Positions 14,477-23,070 of a stretch of 43,287 nucleotides of DNA are shown here, piece by piece. Position 1 is the first letter of the stretch, and every line of letters starts with the position of its first letter. A program made the translations under genes and the position numbers. The notes under the pieces were generated by a model. That model saw only the letters and a program-made list of their open reading frames with translations. It made no database searches and was not told the DNA's origin. The DNA comes from Desulfuromusa sp. (lineage in GTDB: Bacteria; Desulfobacterota; Desulfuromonadia; Desulfuromonadales; Geopsychrobacteraceae). The stretch spans positions 1 to 43,287 of the forward strand of contig JADGEB010000028.1 of NCBI GenBank assembly GCA_016744595.1. Direction: 5' to 3'.

Positions 14477-16345
14477 ATGTGCGGGATTGCTGGTTTTATT
14501 AGAAGCTGCACCTCTGGTGCGAATGTTGAAACATTGAAGTTGATAGGGGACGTTATTCGTCATAGAGGCCCTGATGCTAGTGGTGAGTATTTTGATGAGC
14601 ATGTTGGGCTTGCTCACAGGCGGTTGAGTATTCTTGATCTCTCTGAACAGGGCAATCAGCCGATGTTTTCATCTGATGGACAGAAGGTCATTGTTTTCAA
14701 CGGTGAAATATATAATTTTTTAGACCTGAAAAAAGATCTTCAGAAAAAAGGAGTACAGTTTCGTACGCGAACGGACACAGAGGTGATTCTTTGTCTCTAT
14801 GAAAAATATGGTACAGACTGTCTATCGTTACTGAACGGCATGTTTGCTTTTGCACTTTGGGATCTGGATAAAAGGCAATTGTTTTTGGCCCGTGACCGAA
14901 TAGGAAAAAAACCACTCTATTATTACCATGATGGCGATGACAGACTCGCTTTCGCATCAGAAATTAAGTGTTTATTGAAAATCCCCGGACTTGATTTCAA
15001 CATTGAACCTACTGCCGTAGTTGATTTCCTCAAGTATCATTATATTCCGTCTCCTAAAACAATCTACCAAAATGTCTATAAGCTGTCTCCGGGACATAGT
15101 TTGACGCTTTCCATTGGCGGGAGTCCTGTTATTAATGAATATTGGGACATTTCTTTTCGTGAGACAATTACTGATTACCAGGAAGCACAGGATAAGTTGT
15201 ACGAATTGCTTCAAGAGAGTACGACCCAGAGAATGATAGCAGATGTTCCTCTAGGAGCTTTTCTCAGTGGGGGCGTTGATTCGAGCGCTATTGTTGCTCT
15301 TATGGCCCAGGCAAGCGATAAGCCAGTTAAAACCTGCACGATAGGGTTTGACGATAAGCGCTTTGATGAATCCCCTTTTGCTCGCGAAGTTGTCAAGCTG
15401 TTTCAGACTGAACATCAAGAGTACAGGCTTTCAACTCAACTGGAAAAAACGGTGGGCCTTTTACCAAAATTCTTTGATGAACCCTTTGCTGATTCCTCAG
15501 CTGTCCCGACCTATCATGTCTCACGCTTGGCGCGTCAAGGTGTGACGGTCGCCCTGGCCGGAGACGGTGGAGATGAGAGTTTTGGTGGATATCAAAAGTA
15601 TGCGATTGAGATGAAGGAAGATGCGGTACGTAATGGTGTCCCTCGACTGATATTAAAGGCTCTAAATGGCATTTCTTCGGGTTGGAATCACCCTTTGCCT
15701 AAAAAGCTCCATTCATTGACAACGAGCGCTTTGTCAGACCCGGCTCGGGCTTTTTATATCACAAATACTTATATTGATGATGCGCTCTTGGATTCTCTTC
15801 TGGCTGATGGAATAAAGAAGAAATGTTCGAATTATGACCCTGCAGAGCATACGTTGCGTCATTACCAGAAAGTTGTATCAGCGGATCACGCAACGCGGAT
15901 GATTTACACTGATCTAAAAACCTACCTACCGGACGATATCTTGGTCAAAGTCGATCGCATGAGTATGGCGAACAGTTTAGAAGTAAGGGCTCCTTTTCTT
16001 GATTATCGAATTATAGAGCTTGCTGCATCATTGCCAAGTTCTTTTAAAATCGTTGGTTCTAATAAAAAAATTATCTTGAGGGAGATCTTTTCAAAGCTAT
16101 TGCCAGAGACAATCCTTAATAGACGCAAGCAGGGGTTCAGTGTGCCCTTAGATCGTTGGTTTCGACATGAATTAAAAGAGTATGCCCAAAAAAATCTCTT
16201 GTCATATGCAGCATTGGGGGATTTGTTATCTATCTCAAGTTTGGAAAATATCTGGACTGAGCATCAGAGTGCTTATAAAGAACATGGGATATTGCTCTGG
16301 AGTTTGTTAATGTTGTCACTTTGGCACCAGGAATATTGCTCATGA
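14477..16345 (+). CDS. asnB: Asparagine synthase-type amidotransferase, exosortase A system type 1, copy 2
   Basis: This 622-residue enzyme has the same two domains as copy 1. It matches the exosortase A amidotransferase 1 family (TIGR03108 as I recall it). The ATG at 14477 is chosen over the upstream TTG at 14462 because the glutaminase nucleophile must be Cys2, as in MCGIAGF. The glutaminase motifs are NGEIYNF and ARDRIGKKPLYYY. SGGVDSS is at residues 264-270, and GDGGDESFGGY and EVRAPFLDYR follow. The acceptor is unknown; a uronic acid of the repeat unit is a reasonable guess given the dehydrogenase upstream. Its TGA stop overlaps the start of the next gene (ATGA). It is clearly diverged from copy 1, which groups with carrier-protein genes instead. 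Confidence 0.92.
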   Translation: MCGIAGFIRSCTSGANVETLKLIGDVIRHRGPDASGEYFDEHVGLAHRRLSILDLSEQGNQPMFSSDGQKVIVFNGEIYNFLDLKKDLQKKGVQFRTRTDTEVILCLYEKYGTDCLSLLNGMFAFALWDLDKRQLFLARDRIGKKPLYYYHDGDDRLAFASEIKCLLKIPGLDFNIEPTAVVDFLKYHYIPSPKTIYQNVYKLSPGHSLTLSIGGSPVINEYWDISFRETITDYQEAQDKLYELLQESTTQRMIADVPLGAFLSGGVDSSAIVALMAQASDKPVKTCTIGFDDKRFDESPFAREVVKLFQTEHQEYRLSTQLEKTVGLLPKFFDEPFADSSAVPTYHVSRLARQGVTVALAGDGGDESFGGYQKYAIEMKEDAVRNGVPRLILKALNGISSGWNHPLPKKLHSLTTSALSDPARAFYITNTYIDDALLDSLLADGIKKKCSNYDPAEHTLRHYQKVVSADHATRMIYTDLKTYLPDDILVKVDRMSMANSLEVRAPFLDYRIIELAASLPSSFKIVGSNKKIILREIFSKLLPETILNRRKQGFSVPLDRWFRHELKEYAQKNLLSYAALGDLLSISSLENIWTEHQSAYKEHGILLWSLLMLSLWHQEYCS

Positions 16346-18912
16346 TATCGGAAAAATCAGTCAAGATTCTCATCAGAGAAGATGAAGGGATCACTCGAGA
16401 GCGTGAGCCGGTTCGAATCGGAATTCCAGTACCAAAAGGGCAATGGCTACCAGATGGTGTTTATGTCGTACAAAACCCTGCTGGTGAGATATTTACATGT
16501 CAGAGTCAGTGTTTAAAAACATGGGGTGATGGTTCAGTCAAGTGGCTTCTTCTTGATTTTGAAGCCACTATTGCACCAATGACGAACGAATACTGGAGTG
16601 TTCACTCTTCAGAAAAGAGTAAAGAGGATACATCTAAAATAGATATTACGCAAAAGGATGATGTCTGGTTCGTGGATACAGGTGTTTGTCGCTTTTGGAT
16701 TGATAATGACGAGTTTAGACCTTTTTCGAAAGTAAAATCGGCGAGCGGGAAGGAATTGTCTTGTGCGGGTACTTGTAATTTTTCCCTTCCCGATACGGAT
16801 AATTCTAAGGCTGTTGTTGACAGCATTGTTGTTGAAGATAGAGGGCCGCTACATTCCATTATTTCTCTGCAAGGGTGTTTTGAGGGTTCTGCCCTGATCT
16901 ATCGAAGCCGGTTGCATTTTTATGCCGAATCATCAGCGGTTAAAATCGAAATAACAATCCATAATCCTCAAGCGGCCACTCACCCAAAAGGATTGTGGGA
17001 TTTAGGAGATCCTGGATCTGTCTTTTTCAATAATTTGAGTTTCTATTTTCCTGTTACGTCTGATGATGAAGAAGTCGATGTCGTTATTTCAGAAAAGATT
17101 GACGCTTCTGTTGAGTGTACTGCCAATGGCTCTCTTTCTCTCTATCAAGAATCAAGCGGGGGTAAAAACTGGTTGAGTCCAAACCACAGAAATTATACAG
17201 GGGATATTTCTTTAACTTTTAAGGGGTATAAAATGTGGATTGGAGATGAGATCGTTAGCCAAGGAGACAGGGCAACGCCACTAATCCGAACTGGCAATGA
17301 GAGCTCAGGTGTCAGTGTAAGCAGTTCTCTGTTTTGGCAGGAATTTCCTAAAAAAATTACGGCCTCAAACGACCATGTTGAATATTTTCTCTTCCCGGGA
17401 TGCTTCCCGGATGATTTTGAGCTTCAAGGTGGGGAGCAGAAAACTTCTAGTTTTTTTGTAGATTTCAACTCAAAGCCTGAGAGTTTGAATTGGGCCAGAA
17501 GCCCATTAAAGGTTATGCCTTCGTCAGATTCGACACATGCTTCGGGAGTATTTAGTGAATTGTATGCCTCGAAAGATCTTGTTGATGATTTTGTCTCGGC
17601 GGCCGATTTTCTTGTTAAGCGCGAAGTTATCGATGAGTATGGCTGGCGCAACTTTGGGGATGTTTATGCCGACCATGAAGCCGTAGAACATTCGGAGCCA
17701 GATCTTTTTATCTCACATTACAACAATCAATACGATTTTCTTGCAGGGGCTTTTCGGAAGGCTTTCTCATCTGAAGATTTTTCTTGGTTTAAAATTGCAT
17801 CTGAGATGGCAGAACATGTCTATGATATAGATATTTATCATACGGATCAGGATCGTGAAGAATATAATAATGGGCTCTTCTGGCACACTGATCACTATGT
17901 CGCTGCAGGTTTGTCAACCCATCGATCATATTCAAGGGAGCAAAATGCGTCTTATGAGTTGCATGCTGGTGGCGGTGGGCCAGGAAGTGAGCACTGTTAT
18001 TCAACTGGTTTGAAATATCAGTATTATTTGACGGGGAAAAAGTCTTTTAAAGAAGCTGTGCTGAAGATGTCTGAATGGGAAATGGTCGCTTTAACGGGTC
18101 CAAGGACGCTATTAGCTTCTGTTAAAAGAGGAGTGGACCTGGTCAGGAAATATAGATCTTTAACCGATAGACATATCCTTTTACCACGGTTTCCACTGAC
18201 ACGTGGTTCTGGAAATGCCATTTCTACCTGTCTTGATGCATACGAATTGTCGAATAAACGTGACTGGTTGAATCAGGCTGCTTGGATCATTAATTCAAGC
18301 ATTCATCCAGATGATGACATCTGTTCACGACGACTTGATGATATCGAGATAGCTTGGTCATACACTGTTTTTCTAACTGCGGTCGTAAAGTTTTTAGATA
18401 CCAAATCATCTCTTGACGAATACGATAGTGATTTTGAACAGGCTAAACAATCCCTGCTCGCATATGCTGGCTGGATGATGGAAAATGAGTTTCAATATTT
18501 GGATAAACCGGAAAAACTCGAATTTCCAAATGAAACCTGGGCTGCTCAAGAGTTGAGGAAATCAATTGTTTTTCATAGCGCTGCACGTTATAGCAGCGAT
18601 AGTAATCAACAATTAAAACTGACTGAGAAGGCGCGTGAGTTCTATCAGGGGGCAAATCGAGAGTTGAAAAAACACTCAAGCAGTTCGCTGACGCGCCCGG
18701 TCGCTTTATTGTTGCAAAATGGATGGATTGCGCATGCGCTTGAAAAAACAGAAATAAAACCTTTCAGCGAGCAGAAAGTAGTTATGCGGACAAAACCAGT
18801 TGCTGAGTTATCAATGGTCTCGATTCTTAAATATATGAAAAAAGATATGTTTCTTTCTGCTAAACAGTTCAGTGTTAAAAAAGAGATAAACTGGCTTAGG
18901 TCACGGGTGTAA
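16342..18912 (+). CDS. PcRGLX/YetA-like polysaccharide lyase-family protein
   Basis: This 856-residue protein resembles the exo-rhamnogalacturonan-lyase/YetA family. The N-terminal domain has EPVRIGIPVPKGQWLPDG and WGDGSVKWLLLDFEA. A central beta domain has PLHSIISLQG and SRLHFYAESSAVKIEI. From about residue 430 comes an alpha/alpha-barrel-like region with GWRNFGDVYADHEAVEH, HYNNQYDFLAGAFRKAF, HTDHYVAAGLSTHRSY and GGGGPGSEHCYSTGLKYQYY. ATG 16342 overlaps the asnB stop and is preferred to TTG 16321. There is no signal peptide, which is odd for a polysaccharide lyase inside a biosynthetic run. It may act on an intracellular or lipid-linked oligosaccharide, or have lost lyase activity. The assignment rests on motif recall, not a search. 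Confidence 0.68.
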   Translation: MISEKSVKILIREDEGITREREPVRIGIPVPKGQWLPDGVYVVQNPAGEIFTCQSQCLKTWGDGSVKWLLLDFEATIAPMTNEYWSVHSSEKSKEDTSKIDITQKDDVWFVDTGVCRFWIDNDEFRPFSKVKSASGKELSCAGTCNFSLPDTDNSKAVVDSIVVEDRGPLHSIISLQGCFEGSALIYRSRLHFYAESSAVKIEITIHNPQAATHPKGLWDLGDPGSVFFNNLSFYFPVTSDDEEVDVVISEKIDASVECTANGSLSLYQESSGGKNWLSPNHRNYTGDISLTFKGYKMWIGDEIVSQGDRATPLIRTGNESSGVSVSSSLFWQEFPKKITASNDHVEYFLFPGCFPDDFELQGGEQKTSSFFVDFNSKPESLNWARSPLKVMPSSDSTHASGVFSELYASKDLVDDFVSAADFLVKREVIDEYGWRNFGDVYADHEAVEHSEPDLFISHYNNQYDFLAGAFRKAFSSEDFSWFKIASEMAEHVYDIDIYHTDQDREEYNNGLFWHTDHYVAAGLSTHRSYSREQNASYELHAGGGGPGSEHCYSTGLKYQYYLTGKKSFKEAVLKMSEWEMVALTGPRTLLASVKRGVDLVRKYRSLTDRHILLPRFPLTRGSGNAISTCLDAYELSNKRDWLNQAAWIINSSIHPDDDICSRRLDDIEIAWSYTVFLTAVVKFLDTKSSLDEYDSDFEQAKQSLLAYAGWMMENEFQYLDKPEKLEFPNETWAAQELRKSIVFHSAARYSSDSNQQLKLTEKAREFYQGANRELKKHSSSSLTRPVALLLQNGWIAHALEKTEIKPFSEQKVVMRTKPVAELSMVSILKYMKKDMFLSAKQFSVKKEINWLRSRV

Positions 18913-18918
18913 CATTTT

Positions 18919-20022
18919 ATGTGTATTAGAATTCCTAAAATACTCCATGTCGTTATCAGTATGAATGTCGGTGGTGCCGAGAAGTTGGTATCTGACATGG
19001 TAAGGCATGAGATATTTTCTGAGAATCAGCCTATTGTCTGTTGTCTGGATGAGCTTGGTGACCTTGGTGAACGGCTCCGCAGTGATGGCTTTAGTGTCTA
19101 CGTTAAGGGCCGCAAGCCAGGTCTTGATTGGGAGGTAATCTCCTGGTTAAAGCGGATAATGAAAGAGGAGGGTGTTGAAGTTGTTCACGCGCATCAGTAC
19201 ACTCCTCTCTTTTATACTGTTCCTGCAGCTCTTTTCGCTGGACGACTTAAAGTTGTCTATACGGAACATGGTCGTTTTTATCCTGATCGGAACAGTTGGA
19301 AAAGATCGTTATTTAACCCGTTTTTAGCAAAAGGAGTCGATCATCTTGTCTCCATCTGTCATGCGACAGCGGAAGCTATGTCGAAGTATGATAATCTGCC
19401 GAAGAATCGAATTCAAGTTGTCCATAACGGTATCGATTTTTCCTCTTTGAATCCGCTCTACGACAAGGCGACAAAACGAAAAGAACTGAATATCCCCGAA
19501 GGCTATAAGATTCTTGGTACGGCATCCAGATTGAATGAAATTAAGAATATTCCTATGATGCTTCAAGTGTTCAAACAAGTTAGAGAGTCTAGAGAAGATG
19601 TTTTTCTGGTTATTGCCGGTGATGGCCCAGAGAGGGCGAAATTAGAACAGTTGGCTCAGGATTTAGATATTGCTGATTGGGTTATTTTTATAGGTATGAG
19701 ATTCGACATGCCTGAAATATATCCATTGTTCGACGTCTTTTTGCTGACATCTTTTACTGAAGGTGTCTCCGTGACACTTCTGGAAGCTTTAGGGAGTGGT
19801 GTTCCTGCTGTTGTAACAGACGTCGGTGGAAACAAGGATGTTGTTTCTAGCACAGTCAATGCGCAGATGACTTCGCTCGATGATCAAGCAGCATTTTGTC
19901 AAAATGTTCTCTTCACCCTGCAAAAGGAAAAAACTGAGGGGATTTATGAGGATATAGGATTAAAGAAACAATTTTCATTTGATGCAATGCTTCACCAATA
20001 TGTAGGACTTTATACATCATGA
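18919..20022 (+). CDS. GT4 glycosyltransferase
   Basis: This 367-residue GT-B fold transferase has the N-terminal pattern KILHVVISMNVGGAEKLVSD, then VVHAHQYTPLFYTVPA and YTEHGRFYPD. The donor half has HNGIDFSSLNP, GTASRLNEIKNIPMML, IAGDGPERAKLEQLA and the E-x7-E motif region SFTEGVSVTLLEALGSGVP. It is cytoplasmic and acts on the lipid-linked oligosaccharide. It starts 6 bases after the YetA-like gene and overlaps the acyltransferase start by 4 bases (ATGA). Confidence 0.93.
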   Translation: MCIRIPKILHVVISMNVGGAEKLVSDMVRHEIFSENQPIVCCLDELGDLGERLRSDGFSVYVKGRKPGLDWEVISWLKRIMKEEGVEVVHAHQYTPLFYTVPAALFAGRLKVVYTEHGRFYPDRNSWKRSLFNPFLAKGVDHLVSICHATAEAMSKYDNLPKNRIQVVHNGIDFSSLNPLYDKATKRKELNIPEGYKILGTASRLNEIKNIPMMLQVFKQVRESREDVFLVIAGDGPERAKLEQLAQDLDIADWVIFIGMRFDMPEIYPLFDVFLLTSFTEGVSVTLLEALGSGVPAVVTDVGGNKDVVSSTVNAQMTSLDDQAAFCQNVLFTLQKEKTEGIYEDIGLKKQFSFDAMLHQYVGLYTS

Positions 20023-20588
20023 AAAATATCGTGAATTACATCGCTGTGGCTATTCTTTCTCCGTTAGGAGCTCTTTGCCTTCTTGAGGGAAAGCTACTCA
20101 AGACGGATCGCTTTTTCGAAATTGTAAGTCAGTCGGTATCCCTTCTTCCGGGGCTACCCGGAGTTATTACGCGACGCGCCTTTTATTGGTGGTCGCTTAA
20201 GCAATGTAGCCTCTCTTGTTTTCTTGGCTTCGGTACTTTAGTCACTGACAGAAATGCGATAATCGAGGACAGTGTTTATGTCGGCAACTACTGTATACTT
20301 GCGACCGTTCATTTGAAATCGGGGACTTTTATCGCGAGTCGTGTCAGTATTCCCAGTGCTGGGAAAATCCACAGTCGCAATCCAGATGGAAGCTGGACGC
20401 CAATCATCAAGGAAAACCTTCTGAGTATCACTGTCGGTCCAGATGCCTGGATCGGAGAAGCTGCAACTGTTATCGCTGATATCGGTCGGGGAAGTATGGT
20501 TTGTGCGGGCAGTCTGATAATTAAACCTGTTGATGATAATCTGATGGTTGGTGGTAATCCTCAGGCGATTATCAAACAATTTACGTGA
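20019..20588 (+). CDS. Left-handed beta-helix (hexapeptide) acyltransferase
   Basis: This 189-residue protein has a hydrophobic N-terminus (NYIAVAILSPLGALCLL) and then hexapeptide repeats (GFGTLVTDRNAIIEDSVYVG, LKSGTFIASRVSIPS, ITVGPDAWIGEAATVIADIG). It ends with the family pattern VGGNPQAIIKQF. It resembles colanic-acid-type O-acetyltransferases that use acetyl-CoA. The insertion SAGKIHSRNPDGSWTP between repeat blocks probably forms the acceptor loop. It would O-acetylate a sugar before export. Its stop overlaps the next start (TGATG). Confidence 0.87.
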   Translation: MKNIVNYIAVAILSPLGALCLLEGKLLKTDRFFEIVSQSVSLLPGLPGVITRRAFYWWSLKQCSLSCFLGFGTLVTDRNAIIEDSVYVGNYCILATVHLKSGTFIASRVSIPSAGKIHSRNPDGSWTPIIKENLLSITVGPDAWIGEAATVIADIGRGSMVCAGSLIIKPVDDNLMVGGNPQAIIKQFT

Positions 20589-21739
20589 TGGTATCGATGA
20601 CGAATAAACCATTAAAAATATTGCAATTAGGTAGTCCGACTGGGCTTTACGGTGCTGAACGTTGGATTCTTGCTTTAATCAAACATCTGGACCCTAAAAA
20701 GGTTACGACTATAGTTGGCGCTGTTCGCGATAGCGGTGATTCTATCGTTCCTCTGTGCGTAGAGGCCGAAAAGCTTGGTTTTTCGTCTGTGACTATTGAT
20801 GCTCCTGGTAAGCTGAATTTCTCAGCGGTCAGCAAGCTGAGACGGTATTTGAAAGAGCATCAGATCGACATTTTGCATACCCATTTTTACAAGACAGATC
20901 TGCTGGGGCTTTTAGCAACGCGTGGCATAGATTGCAAGATTGTCAGTACACCGCATGGGTGGAGTTCTGGTGTTGACCTGAAGCTTAGGGTTTATGAGCA
21001 GTTAGATCGGTTGGCATTTCCTTTTATGGATGCTGTCGTCCCTCTCTCTGAGGATTTGTACCAGCCTTTGGTGGCTCGGGATCGTCTGTTCAGTTGGATG
21101 CGATCTAAATCTAACGTATCTTTGATCAGAAATGGTGTTGATCTTTCAGAAGTTGAAAACTGTACGCAGGTAGCAGATGAACTGAAGATCTGGAGAGAGC
21201 AAGGCTGTTTTGTTATTGGGTACATTGGTCAATTGATAACGCGAAAAGGTTTGGATGTACTATTCAAAGCGCTAAGTCAATTGGAAGAGAACATCCCTTG
21301 GCGAATTGCTCTGGTTGGTGAAGGGGAGCAGACAGTTGATCTTGAGGCACTGGCTGAGCAGTTGTGTATACGTGATCGAGTTAGTTTTTTCGGGTATCGC
21401 GAAAATAGGTTGGAATTTTTACGAGGTTTCGATGTTTTTGTTCTGCCTTCAAAGCTTGAGGGGATTCCGAGGTGTTTGATGGAGGCTATGGCTGCAGGAA
21501 AGCTGGTACTAGCATCAGATATTCCCGGGTGTAATGACTTGATTGAGCATAGGACGAATGGATTGCTATTTTCTGAGGGTGATAACTCTGATCTTTCTCA
21601 AGTTTTGGTTGAAATAATTAAGAATTTTGATGAATTTGATGGACTGGTATCTCAAGGTTTAGATGATGTGAAAAAAAATTACTCTGCAGCGTCAATGGCA
21701 TTGAAATACGAACTTTTGTTTTGTGACTTGGCCTATTGA
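20588..21739 (+). CDS. GT4 glycosyltransferase
   Basis: This 383-residue GT-B enzyme has LQLGSPTGLYGAERWILALI at the N-terminus, then LHTHFYKTDLLGLLA and STPHGWSSG. The donor half has IRNGVDLSEVE, IGYIGQLITRKGLDVLF, VGEGEQTVDLEALA and PSKLEGIPRCLMEAMAAGK. The frame also opens at GTG 20585. ATG 20588 overlaps the preceding stop, and ATG 20597 is a further possibility. It is part of the coupled glycosyltransferase run. Confidence 0.92.
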   Translation: MVSMTNKPLKILQLGSPTGLYGAERWILALIKHLDPKKVTTIVGAVRDSGDSIVPLCVEAEKLGFSSVTIDAPGKLNFSAVSKLRRYLKEHQIDILHTHFYKTDLLGLLATRGIDCKIVSTPHGWSSGVDLKLRVYEQLDRLAFPFMDAVVPLSEDLYQPLVARDRLFSWMRSKSNVSLIRNGVDLSEVENCTQVADELKIWREQGCFVIGYIGQLITRKGLDVLFKALSQLEENIPWRIALVGEGEQTVDLEALAEQLCIRDRVSFFGYRENRLEFLRGFDVFVLPSKLEGIPRCLMEAMAAGKLVLASDIPGCNDLIEHRTNGLLFSEGDNSDLSQVLVEIIKNFDEFDGLVSQGLDDVKKNYSAASMALKYELLFCDLAY

Positions 21740-21776
21740 GTGGAATTTTTAATTATTAAATCGTATTGGATATTTT

Positions 21777-22919
21777 ATGAAAACATTGGTTCTTAGTCAA
21801 ATTTTCCCGCCAACACATGGCGGAAGTGGTCGTTGGCTTTGGGAATTATATAGCCGTCTCCCTAAGGATGACTATGTCATTGTTACTGATAAAGTCGAAA
21901 ATACTGAAGAGTTTGATAAAACAGCACCCGTTTGTATTGAAAGAATTCCACTGTTTTCAACCGAGTGGGGAATATTAAGTAGAGTTGGTTTATTTTTTTA
22001 TATTAAGACTATAATTAAATTGATACGTATTATCAGGAGAGAAAAGATAACCTTTATCCATTGTGGTCGGTGCCTCCCTGAAGGAGTTATGGCTCTTATA
22101 CTCAAAAAAATTATGAGCATCAAGTATATTTCATTTATTCACGGTGAGGATATAGAAACTGCAAGAACAAGTCGTGAACTCAGTTTTTTAGTTAAGGCCG
22201 TCCTTAAGAATGCGAAAACCCTTATTTGTAACAGTCACAATACCGCTAATTTGGTTCAGTATAATTGGCATATTGACAAGAATAAGATAAATGTTTTGCA
22301 TCCAGGTGTTGATCTCGTAAAATTTAAGCCTGCTAATGAGGATCTGGATTTTAAAAAGAAAATGGGATGGGTTAACAAAAAAGTCATTTTAACGGTCGGT
22401 CGTTTACAGGAAAGAAAAGGCCAAGACCGTATGGTTGAGGCGATGGCAGATATCGTAAAAAATACTCCTCAAGCACTGTACGTGCTAGTTGGGAGTGGTG
22501 ATGATTTGTCTCGCCTCAATACTCTCACTCTGCAGCTGAAGTTAGGTGACTTTGTTCAATTTATCACTGACGCGGATGATGATGTGTTACTTAAATGCTA
22601 TCAGCAATGTGATCTATTTATTTTGCCGAACCGTACCGTTGGAAATGATATCGAGGGGTTTGGAATGGTTTTGGTTGAGGCCCAAGCTTGCGGAAAGCCT
22701 GTTATTGCTGGTGATTCAGGTGGAACAAGAGAAGCAGTGTTTGATAGCCGTTCATTGGTCGTTGACTGTCAATCTGCAAGCGTTATCGCAATGCATGTTT
22801 CAGAACTGTTGTCTGTTGCTTCTGGGGTTAGTGAGTCTTCATCTGGCGATAGTTGTGTGGCACATCTTTCCTGGGAGATGCACGTCGATAGGTTTATGGA
22901 TTTGATTGAAAAAAACTGA
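21777..22919 (+). CDS. GT4 glycosyltransferase
   Basis: This 380-residue GT-B enzyme starts with MKTLVLSQIFPPTHGGSGRW, a pattern of PimB/mannosyltransferase-like GT4 enzymes. It has SFIHGEDIETA, LHPGVDLVKFKP, LTVGRLQERKGQDRMVEAM, VGSGDDLSRL and the donor-site segment DIEGFGMVLVEAQACGKPVI. The last resembles GDP-mannose-type mannosyltransferases, which fits the manC/phosphomannomutase pair in the window, though the specificity is inference. It sits 37 bases after the previous transferase. The 151-bp gap downstream contains only a 41-codon hydrophobic frame (22955-23080) with no ribosome site. Confidence 0.92.
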   Translation: MKTLVLSQIFPPTHGGSGRWLWELYSRLPKDDYVIVTDKVENTEEFDKTAPVCIERIPLFSTEWGILSRVGLFFYIKTIIKLIRIIRREKITFIHCGRCLPEGVMALILKKIMSIKYISFIHGEDIETARTSRELSFLVKAVLKNAKTLICNSHNTANLVQYNWHIDKNKINVLHPGVDLVKFKPANEDLDFKKKMGWVNKKVILTVGRLQERKGQDRMVEAMADIVKNTPQALYVLVGSGDDLSRLNTLTLQLKLGDFVQFITDADDDVLLKCYQQCDLFILPNRTVGNDIEGFGMVLVEAQACGKPVIAGDSGGTREAVFDSRSLVVDCQSASVIAMHVSELLSVASGVSESSSGDSCVAHLSWEMHVDRFMDLIEKN

Positions 22920-23070
22920 TTGTATCATGCCCCTACTTTTAACACAGAAATCACATGAATATGTCGATACGATTTGCGAGTACTAGGTCCTTCTTTGCTT
23001 GTCTTCCTCTGTTGACTTTGATTATTCCCAGCAAACCTATAAAAGGTTTACTTAGTAAAATTGGCTACTT

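Noticed and set aside
18645..18998. Minus-strand frame of 117 codons across the YetA-like/GT4 junction
   Set aside because: It is antisense to two well-supported genes and has no ribosome site or recognisable motif.
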